Shown here: one piece after another, positions 57,165 through 64,000 of the stretch
How positions within the stretch are numbered: position 1 is the first letter of the stretch
Layout: each line of letters begins with the position of its first letter
DNA from: an uncultured Pelagibacteraceae bacterium
GTDB taxonomy: Bacteria > Pseudomonadota > Alphaproteobacteria > Pelagibacterales > Pelagibacteraceae
DNA: 64,000 bases
Reading direction: 5' to 3'
Assembly: GCA_902519325.1 (NCBI GenBank)
Contig: CABYJU010000002.1
Coordinates: 1 to 64,000 of the forward strand
Position numbers and translations under genes: made by a program
Notes under the pieces: generated by a model
What the model was told of the DNA's origin: nothing
Database searches by the model: none
What the model saw: only the letters and a program-made list of their open reading frames with translations

Positions 57165-58298
57165 TTACTTTCTGCCTTTAGATAGCAATTGTTTATAAAG
57201 TTTTACATCTGCATTACCTTCGCATCCAATAACTAAAACGTTAGATTTTTCGTTAAGATTTATTAATTTCTTTGTTTTAGGATTATTACAGAGACTTATA
57301 AGACTGATAATTCCTGGTGTAGCACATTCACCACCTATTATTGATCTTTTACTCAGTTTCTTGTCTTTAAGCATTGCAACAGTTTTAGGAACTTTTGAGT
57401 CATTTACAGTGACACAACAATTACTAGCCTTTTTTAATACATGCCAAGGTATGAGAGACATTTCATTGCATGACATACCACCCATTATACTTTCTTTTTT
57501 TATTTTAATTTTTTTTAAACTTTTGTTTTTTATGCTTTGAAGTACACAATCAGCTCCATCAGGTTCAACTATTATTATTTTAGGAATTCTCTTGAAATAT
57601 TTTGCAACTCCTGCAACTACACCTGCTGCCATGCCACCAACGCCAGCTTGAAGGAATATATGTGTAATATAATGCGTAGTTTGTTTTGAAATTTCTTTAA
57701 TCATAATTGAATAACCAGCCATAGTTAGCAAAGGAACATAACTATAATTCTTCGTAGATACATCTTGAACAATATTCCAATTATTCTTTTTTGATAATTT
57801 TTTACACTCGTTTAATGAGTTTTCGTAATTACCTTTTACTCGAATTACATCAGCTCCAAATTTTTCAATTTCTTTTACTCTTGCTTCACTTACATATTGA
57901 CTAACAAATATTTTACATTGTAAACCCAATCTTTGAGCGCCCCAAGCAACTGATCTACCATGATTCCCAGCTGTTGCAGATGATATTATTATATTTTTTT
58001 TCCTTTTAGATATTTTTTCTACAGCATATGCTCCACCTAAAGCTTTAAATGATTTTAAATGAAATCTTTTCGACTCATCTTTGTAAAAAATATTATTAAG
58101 TTTTAAATTTTTGTTTAGTTTCTCTAATTTTAATAATGGTGTTTTTTTATAGTTTTTCCACTTAGATATAGAATTAAACGCGTCAGTGATTATTTTTGAC
58201 GAAATGATATTTAAAATATGGTTTCGATTAAAATTATAATTTTTATTCGATATAAATTTTGTAAGTTTCCATTTTCTATAACTATCAAAGCTTTTCAC
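57165..58298 (-). CDS. PLP-dependent lyase, diaminopropionate ammonia-lyase-like
   Basis: KTPLLKLEKLNK, KDESKRFHLKSFKALGGAYAV (PLP Lys), SATAGNHGRSVAWGAQRLG, GAGVGGMAAG-like stretch QAGVGGMAAGV. Confidence 0.8.
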   Translation of the reverse strand: MKSFDSYRKWKLTKFISNKNYNFNRNHILNIISSKIITDAFNSISKWKNYKKTPLLKLEKLNKNLKLNNIFYKDESKRFHLKSFKALGGAYAVEKISKRKKNIIISSATAGNHGRSVAWGAQRLGLQCKIFVSQYVSEARVKEIEKFGADVIRVKGNYENSLNECKKLSKKNNWNIVQDVSTKNYSYVPLLTMAGYSIMIKEISKQTTHYITHIFLQAGVGGMAAGVVAGVAKYFKRIPKIIIVEPDGADCVLQSIKNKSLKKIKIKKESIMGGMSCNEMSLIPWHVLKKASNCCVTVNDSKVPKTVAMLKDKKLSKRSIIGGECATPGIISLISLCNNPKTKKLINLNEKSNVLVIGCEGNADVKLYKQLLSKGRK

Positions 58299-58299
58299 T

Positions 58300-59625
58300 T
58301 TAACAGTCTAGAGTATTCTGTCTTTCCCATTTTGTAATTGGTTTGGACTTATCAAATTTTTCGTTATCATTAAAATCTTTTAATTCCGAAGTCCTTAACT
58401 TGACATAACTTTTAATTACTTCTTTTCCAAATGCTTTATTCATTTCTTTATTATTTTCAATTTTATCAAGAGAATCTTTTAGTTCATTTGGTAATTTAGA
58501 AAGGTTTGGATATTTTTTATAATCCTCATACATATTACAAAAAAGAGGTTTGCCAGGATTAATTCTTTTATTTAATCCCTCCATTCCTGCTGCTAATACA
58601 CTAGCTTGAAGTAAATAAGGATTTGCGGATCCATCCATAAGTCTTAATTCAAATCTTCCTGGATCAGGAACCCTTATCATATGTGTACGGTTATTTCCTG
58701 TATATGATATACTGCTTGGAGACCATGTGGCACCAGATTTTGTTGGTGCAGCATTTATTCGTCTGTAACTATTTATTGTTGGATTAAAAAAAGTAGATAA
58801 GGATGAAGCATGTTTCATGATGCCTCCCAAAAAGTTATAAGCTGTCTTGCTTAGCCCAAGCTTATCATGTTTATCAAGAAAGATATTTTTCTTTCCTTTC
58901 CATAAAGAAATATGTGCATGACATCCGTTACCAGTTAAATTTTCAAAAGGTTTTGGCATAAATGTTGCTCTCAAATCATGCTTTTCTGCAATAGTTTTAA
59001 CCATAAATTTAAAAAAAGTGTGTCTATCAGCAGTTTTTAGACAATCTGAATAATCCCAATTCATTTCAAATTGCCCATTAGCATCTTCGTGGTCATTTTG
59101 ATAAGGACCCCATCCCATTTCAATCATACAATCACAAATTTCTTTTATAAGCTCATATCTTCTCATTAATGAAGACTGGTCATAACAAGGTTTAGATTGA
59201 GTATCTCTATTATCAGCAATTGTGTTCCCATCAGGAGAAATCAAAAAATACTCACACTCCACACCTGACTTCATGCTGTATCCCAATTCAGATAATTTTT
59301 TTATTTGTTTTTTTAACATCACTCTTGGTGAAGCACCGACTGGTTTACCATTCATCCATAAATCCGAAGCCAACCAACCAACTTCTTTATTCCATGGTAG
59401 TTGAATTAAACTGTCAGGATCAGGTATTGCAAACATATCAGAGTCAGCTGGCGTCATATCTAACCAAGCTGCAAATCCAGCAAATCCAGCACCATTTACT
59501 TGCATATCTTTTATCGCATGAGCAGGAACCAATTTTGATCTTAATACACCAAATAAATCTACAAAACTTATTAAAAAATATTTAATTTTTTTTTGTTTTG
59601 AAATTTTAAATAAATTTTTTGCCAT
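58300..59625 (-). CDS. Glutamine synthetase-family ligase (GlnT or gamma-glutamylmethylamide synthetase-like)
   Basis: SGVECEYFLI, GQFEMNW, GNGCHAHISLW, NRTHMIRVPDPGRFELRLMDGSANPYL. Confidence 0.88.
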   Translation of the reverse strand: MAKNLFKISKQKKIKYFLISFVDLFGVLRSKLVPAHAIKDMQVNGAGFAGFAAWLDMTPADSDMFAIPDPDSLIQLPWNKEVGWLASDLWMNGKPVGASPRVMLKKQIKKLSELGYSMKSGVECEYFLISPDGNTIADNRDTQSKPCYDQSSLMRRYELIKEICDCMIEMGWGPYQNDHEDANGQFEMNWDYSDCLKTADRHTFFKFMVKTIAEKHDLRATFMPKPFENLTGNGCHAHISLWKGKKNIFLDKHDKLGLSKTAYNFLGGIMKHASSLSTFFNPTINSYRRINAAPTKSGATWSPSSISYTGNNRTHMIRVPDPGRFELRLMDGSANPYLLQASVLAAGMEGLNKRINPGKPLFCNMYEDYKKYPNLSKLPNELKDSLDKIENNKEMNKAFGKEVIKSYVKLRTSELKDFNDNEKFDKSKPITKWERQNTLDC

Positions 59626-59642
59626 CTAATAACGTAACACAA

Positions 59643-59807
59643 TTATTTAAAAAATGATAAAAAGAAATCTTTGTAATAAATTAAATTTACACCAATAATA
59701 ATTAATATTGCTATAATTACTCCATACTTTGCTTTTGGCCATGCAAGACGTGCCATTTTGCTAGGAGTTTTATTTTCATTTTGATTATTTTCTTCAGAAT
59801 TTTGCAT
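59643..59807 (-). CDS. 54-aa single-TM small membrane protein
   Basis: MQNSEENNQNENKTPSKMARLAWPKAKYGVIIAILIIIGVNLIYYKDFFLSFFK; internal Met used because upstream codons lie in the terminator. Confidence 0.5.
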   Translation of the reverse strand: MQNSEENNQNENKTPSKMARLAWPKAKYGVIIAILIIIGVNLIYYKDFFLSFFK

Positions 59808-59808
59808 T

Positions 59809-59845
59809 AAAAAAAAAGAGGGCACAGTATTTCATGCGCCCTCTT
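59809..59845 (-). terminator. Rho-independent terminator of the glx/amt transcript
   Basis: Minus strand AAGAGGGC-gcatgaaatactgt-GCCCTCTT followed by TTTTTTT. Confidence 0.85.
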
Positions 59846-59852
59846 AAAAGTT

Positions 59853-60074
59853 TTAACCGTCTGTTATATTGCTTTTCCAGTCGTTAGCACTTGGTTTTTT
59901 TCTGACAATTGCATTCATCTTACCATCTTCTTGTTTAGATGAAATAATATGCCAGCCAACCCAAATAAGAATTGCTATTATAACTAGCACTCCTTCCGAA
60001 CCAACACCTGGATAGACAGATCCTTGTACCTCAGAGGCACTTAAATGATCTATCCAATTTGATACTGTTGCCAT
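59853..60074 (-). CDS. 73-aa single-TM small membrane protein downstream of amt
   Basis: MATVSNWIDHLSASEVQGSVYPGVGSEGVLVIIAILIWVGWHIISSKQEDG...; AGGAGG-type RBS (ggaggt) just upstream. Confidence 0.6.
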   Translation of the reverse strand: MATVSNWIDHLSASEVQGSVYPGVGSEGVLVIIAILIWVGWHIISSKQEDGKMNAIVRKKPSANDWKSNITDG

Positions 60075-60087
60075 TTACATACCTCCT

Positions 60088-61488
60088 TTATCTACTGGCC
60101 GAGACTACAGCTTTTTCGTCTTCTTTAGCCTCTTCCATAATTGTATAGTCAAGTCCTGCAAGTTCTACTTCTCTTGGTATTCTTAATTTACCCATTCCGT
60201 GAAGAACTTTTGCAATTATATATCCAGGAAGCATACCTAGTACAAAAAACATTATTATTGCACCGATAAACATTCCAAGAGGATTAATTGCTGCATAATT
60301 AGTTCCATCCCACATAGCTCCAACACTGTATCCAGATGAAGGATAACCATTTAAAACGAAACCACATATCACAAGACCAACAAATCCAGCATAACCATGA
60401 ACAGCTACTGCTCCAACTGCATCGTCGATTTTATATTTTTTCTCGACCCAGTAATGCATTTTGTAAGCTATAACTACTCCGATCATACCGATTATCATTG
60501 ATTGTATTGGATGATATAAATCATTACCTGCAGATGCACATATTATTCCCGCAAGTCCTGATGAATAAGTCCAGAAAGGATCTCCCTTCGAGACCACATA
60601 CCCTGCTAACAACCCTCCAGATAACGACATTAAAAAGTTCATCGTTATTCCACTAAGTGTGGTGGGAGTTAGGTAGATGTTCGTTGCAGTAAAGAAAGTT
60701 ACACCTTCCATACCATATTCAGGTCCAAGATCATAAATCGGAACATTACATGCAGCGTAAAAGCCCCAAAAACCTGTATAGATTAAGAATAATCCAACAG
60801 TCACTAACCAAGGATTTCTTGGTCCAATGTTTCTCGGTTCTCCGCTAGATGAAAATTTTCCAATTCTTGGTCCTAAAACAATTAGAACACCTAAGGCAAA
60901 ACCTCCGGCAATTGCGTGAATTACTCCCGAAGCATAAGCATCGTGATATCCTAATATTTTTAACATCCATCCATCAAAATGCCATCCCCATGAAGCATCT
61001 ATTGTCCAGAAAACAGATCCAATTGCAATTGCAAGTATTCCAAATGCAAAAGTAGTTATCCTTTCAATAACCGCTCCAGATACAATTGAAGCTGCAGTCC
61101 ATGAAAATAATAAAAAGGCTGCCCAGAAGACACCCATTATATGATCATTAAGATTTACGGCCATCAATGCATTTGTAGGATTAGCAAGATCATTTCCACC
61201 AAATCCACCTCCAAGAACTAGACCAGTACTTTCGGTCATAATCGAAGGAGCTAATCCGGGTCCTGTTGGAAATGCCCAGTATATCCACCAACCAAAGAAA
61301 AACCATGTGACTGTTACCAGTGGTATCAGCATTGTATTTTTCATAAGAGTGTGTTGGTGATGTTTGTAACGAGATGCCCCAACTTCATACATACAGAATC
61401 CCACGTGGATCAAAAACATAAGAACCACAGTTACCCAATAGTAAAATTCTGTAAATAAGGTTGTGAGAGCACCTAATTGATCAGTCAT
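60088..61488 (-). CDS. Amt-family ammonium/methylammonium transporter (divergent)
   Basis: GVIHAIAGGFALGVLIVLGPRIGKF and GAVAVHGYAGFVGLVICG keep twin His positions; about 11 TM. Confidence 0.85.
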   Translation of the reverse strand: MTDQLGALTTLFTEFYYWVTVVLMFLIHVGFCMYEVGASRYKHHQHTLMKNTMLIPLVTVTWFFFGWWIYWAFPTGPGLAPSIMTESTGLVLGGGFGGNDLANPTNALMAVNLNDHIMGVFWAAFLLFSWTAASIVSGAVIERITTFAFGILAIAIGSVFWTIDASWGWHFDGWMLKILGYHDAYASGVIHAIAGGFALGVLIVLGPRIGKFSSSGEPRNIGPRNPWLVTVGLFLIYTGFWGFYAACNVPIYDLGPEYGMEGVTFFTATNIYLTPTTLSGITMNFLMSLSGGLLAGYVVSKGDPFWTYSSGLAGIICASAGNDLYHPIQSMIIGMIGVVIAYKMHYWVEKKYKIDDAVGAVAVHGYAGFVGLVICGFVLNGYPSSGYSVGAMWDGTNYAAINPLGMFIGAIIMFFVLGMLPGYIIAKVLHGMGKLRIPREVELAGLDYTIMEEAKEDEKAVVSASR

Positions 61489-61604
61489 ATTTCTCTCTCC
61501 TATTAATAGTTAATAGACTCTATGAAATTTTTTTTACGCTGACAATTTTATTTTATTTATAAAAAGTAGAAGTTAATAATTATTTTATCAACTTGAAATT
61601 GAAA

Positions 61605-62015
61605 TTAGAATTTTAAATATGCTTTTTTAAGGTCAACCAGAGGATGATTCGGGGACATTTGAAACTTTACCAATAATTCTCTAGCTATCATATCTCTATC
61701 CTGCTGATTATTAGGTAATTTTATTTTACTTGGTATCGTTACCCAACCGTTAGCATTTCTATCGAATACAGCAGGTCTATTTTCTTCATATCCCATATGA
61801 ACATCTTCTAACCAATTAAGATCATCCCAACCCATAGCTTCTATATATTTTTTTAAAAATGGAGTGAGTCGACTATAGTCAGGCAAAAGATTAACGTCAT
61901 ATCGATAGCCAATTGTTTGGCCAATCATTTTTTCTCTAGCAGTCTCTTTTTTCTTTCCTAATTGACCTTTGATCTCTTTTGATTTGACTTTTTTCTTACC
62001 TTTTTTCTTTGGCAT
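61605..62015 (-). CDS. Conserved hypothetical protein with Lys-rich N-terminus, linked to glxD-like gene
   Basis: 136 aa MPKKKGKKKVKSKEIKG...GYRYDVNLLPDYSRLTPFLKKYIEAMGWDDLNWLEDVHMGYEENRPAVFD; 8 nt after glxD-like stop. Confidence 0.7.
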   Translation of the reverse strand: MPKKKGKKKVKSKEIKGQLGKKKETAREKMIGQTIGYRYDVNLLPDYSRLTPFLKKYIEAMGWDDLNWLEDVHMGYEENRPAVFDRNANGWVTIPSKIKLPNNQQDRDMIARELLVKFQMSPNHPLVDLKKAYLKF

Positions 62016-62023
62016 ATTTGCTA

Positions 62024-63415
62024 TTAGATTTTATGGAAATCTTTAACTCCTACTGTATGATTTGTTCCTGCAAGAGGCACTTTAGCTAAAGCAGACGCCT
62101 CCATTGTTAATGCAGCCATATCTTCTGGTTCTAGCGAGTGAATATTTGTTTTTCCACATGCTCTAGCCAACAATTGAGCCTCCAATGTCATCGCATGCAA
62201 GTAATTATAAACTCTTAATGCTGCATCATCAGGATTTAATCTTTTTCTTAATTTTGGATCTTGAGTAGCAACTCCTACTGGACATCTACCGGTATGACAG
62301 TGATAGCAATGACCTGCGGGAACACCCATTTCTTTTTCAAAATTAGATTCTGGTATTTCTTTATTGCAATTTAATGCCACCATTGCGCCTGTTCCGATTG
62401 CAATTGCGTCTGCACCAAGTGCTAAAGCTTTAGCCATATCTGCTCCATCTCTAACACCACCTGCATAAATTAAAGTTACCTTTCCAGTTTTACCTACATC
62501 ATCCAAAGCTCTTCTTGCTTCTCTAATTCCTGCTATTCCTGGGATACCTGTGTTTGCAGCTGCAATGTGTGGTCCAGCACCTGTTGAACCTTCCATTCCA
62601 TCAAGATAAATTGAATCTGGATCGCATTTTGCTGCCATCCTTACATCATCATACACTTTAGCTGCTCCAAGTTTTAATTGAATTGGCACCTTGTTTTTTG
62701 TTAATTCTCTAAGCTCTTGAACTTTTAAAGCTAAATCATCTGGACCCAGCCAATCAGGATGTCTTGCTGGAGATCTTTGATCAATACCCGCAGGTAGCGA
62801 TCTCATTTCTGCAACTTGGTCAGTAACTTTTTGACCCATCAAATGACCACCCATTCCAACTTTTTGTCCTTGTCCAATAAATACCTCAATTCCATCAGCT
62901 AGTTGTGCATGGTGTGGGTTAAAACCGTATCTTGATTGTATGCACTGATAAAACCATTTTTCTGAATATCTTCTCTCATCTGGTATCATTCCACCTTCAC
63001 CAGAACATGTTGCGCTACCAGCCATTGTAGCACCTCTAGCTAATGCAGTTTTTGCTTCATAAGATAAAGCTCCAAAACTCATTCCCGTAATGTAAACTGG
63101 AATATCAAGTTCAATTGGATTTTCACATCTTGGACCAATAATAGTTTTGGTCTCACATTTTTCTCTGTAACCTTCAATAACAAATCTTGTTAATGTACCT
63201 GGCAAGAAAACTAGATCATCGAAAGTAGGTATCTTTTTCATCAAAGCCATTCCTCTCATTCTGTATCTTCCTAATTCCGCTTTGATATGTATGTCGTCCA
63301 TAACTTCTGGAGTAAAAATAGCGTTGTGTCCTAACAAACTTTTGTTTCTTGAAGCTATTCCATTACCATTAGAATGTCCGTTTGACTTTCCATTACCATT
63401 TTTTTTCTTTGCCAT
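62024..63415 (-). CDS. glxD: FMN-binding glutamate synthase domain protein (GlxD / NMG synthase MgsC-like)
   Basis: PVYITGMSFGALSYEAKTALARGA, GEGGMIPDER, LKLGAAKVYDDV, GADAIAIGTGAMVALNC, CYHCHTGRCPVGVATQDP. Confidence 0.88.
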   Translation of the reverse strand: MAKKKNGNGKSNGHSNGNGIASRNKSLLGHNAIFTPEVMDDIHIKAELGRYRMRGMALMKKIPTFDDLVFLPGTLTRFVIEGYREKCETKTIIGPRCENPIELDIPVYITGMSFGALSYEAKTALARGATMAGSATCSGEGGMIPDERRYSEKWFYQCIQSRYGFNPHHAQLADGIEVFIGQGQKVGMGGHLMGQKVTDQVAEMRSLPAGIDQRSPARHPDWLGPDDLALKVQELRELTKNKVPIQLKLGAAKVYDDVRMAAKCDPDSIYLDGMEGSTGAGPHIAAANTGIPGIAGIREARRALDDVGKTGKVTLIYAGGVRDGADMAKALALGADAIAIGTGAMVALNCNKEIPESNFEKEMGVPAGHCYHCHTGRCPVGVATQDPKLRKRLNPDDAALRVYNYLHAMTLEAQLLARACGKTNIHSLEPEDMAALTMEASALAKVPLAGTNHTVGVKDFHKI

Positions 63416-64000
63416 TTAAATTGCTCCTTTTTTTTCTGTAGGTTCAAGAGCATCGTAATTCCAAAGTTTTTTTCCTGCTACAACTTTGGTCATCTTAGAA
63501 ACATCGAAGTTTTCTCCGATCTCCGCAACCTTTAATTTTCTTTTAAGCCAGTCTTGATCTGAATCAGTTAACTCAGCTTCGACAGCATCACTACCAAATG
63601 ATCCAATTTTTCCACCTACAAAAATTGTCCCATCATACATAGAGTCTCCTAAATTTATTCCAACGTCTCCAAGAATAATAATTCGCCCTCTCTGCATCAT
63701 AAAACCTGTAAAAGCACCAGCATCTCCGCCAATAATTATTGTTCCACCTTTTTGATCAATTCCTGTTCTGGCACCTACGCTTCCTTTGCATATCAGATCT
63801 CCACCTCTAATTGCCGCACCAAAACATGAACCTGCATTTTTTTCAATTACTACTTTTCCTGCCATCATATTTTCTGCACATGACCATCCCACTCTTCCAT
63901 TAATTCTAACAATAGGACCATCCATTGATCCACATCCAAAGTATCCTAAGCTACCTTCAAATATTAAATTTAATTTATTGAGGATTCCAACTCCCAAACT
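63416..64000 (-). CDS. glxC: Glutamate synthase GXGXG (alpha-subunit C-terminal) domain protein (GlxC / MgsB-like), N-terminus cut by window edge
   Basis: Repeated beta-helix GxxGxxxG pattern (KGSVGARTGIDQKGGTIIIGGDAGAFTGFMMQRGRIIILGDVGINLGDSMYDGTIFVGG); frame open to the edge. Confidence 0.83.
   Translation of the reverse strand, partial: SLGVGILNKLNLIFEGSLGYFGCGSMDGPIVRINGRVGWSCAENMMAGKVVIEKNAGSCFGAAIRGGDLICKGSVGARTGIDQKGGTIIIGGDAGAFTGFMMQRGRIIILGDVGINLGDSMYDGTIFVGGKIGSFGSDAVEAELTDSDQDWLKRKLKVAEIGENFDVSKMTKVVAGKKLWNYDALEPTEKKGAI

Noticed and set aside
1-64000. CRISPR arrays, tandem repeats, IS elements, prophage or toxin-antitoxin modules
   Set aside because: No spaced direct repeats, transposase, integrase or phage-like proteins were seen by eye; intergenic space is too short for arrays.
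1-64000. tRNA or rRNA genes
   Set aside because: Intergenic regions are mostly under 150 nt and AT-rich, and no cloverleaf-like GGTTCRANYCC T-arm was noticed.

Overview
The window is AT-rich and very gene-dense, with tiny intergenic gaps and many 1-22 nt overlaps. Gene content and style fit a streamlined marine alphaproteobacterium of the SAR11/Pelagibacterales type; this is inference from composition and protein sequence, no search was run. It is dominated by osmolyte, methylated-compound and nitrogen metabolism. (1) 1-7 kb: a gamma-butyrobetaine/carnitine to glycine betaine route (GBB hydroxylase, carnitine dehydrogenase, BKACE/DUF849, thioesterase, CitE-like lyase, partial GMC/choline dehydrogenase), followed by a ProVWX-type betaine transporter. 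(2) 11-21 kb: two EamA exporters, Fe-ADH, amidase, two homocysteine S-methyltransferases, MsrA and ALDH. (3) 21-28 kb: an EutA/DoeA(EutD)-like ectoine-hydrolase pair with a Pot-type ABC transporter. (4) 28-43 kb: a tightly packed seven-gene minus-strand operon (GcvT-like, peptidase E, FMN alpha-hydroxyacid dehydrogenase, ThDP enzyme, divergent transthyretin-like protein, DmdA-like, thiolase), divergent from a Dpp/Opp-type transporter and a FadN-like enzyme. I consider this the best candidate for an undescribed pathway. (5) 43-57 kb: mostly housekeeping (acnA, bamB-like, zapE, phr), plus a ureohydrolase/ALDH/deacetylase group. (6) 57-64 kb: GlnT/GMAS-like, divergent Amt, small membrane proteins and GlxC/GlxD (glutamate/N-methylglutamate synthase-like) genes. 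I saw no tRNA, rRNA, CRISPR array, IS element or prophage.
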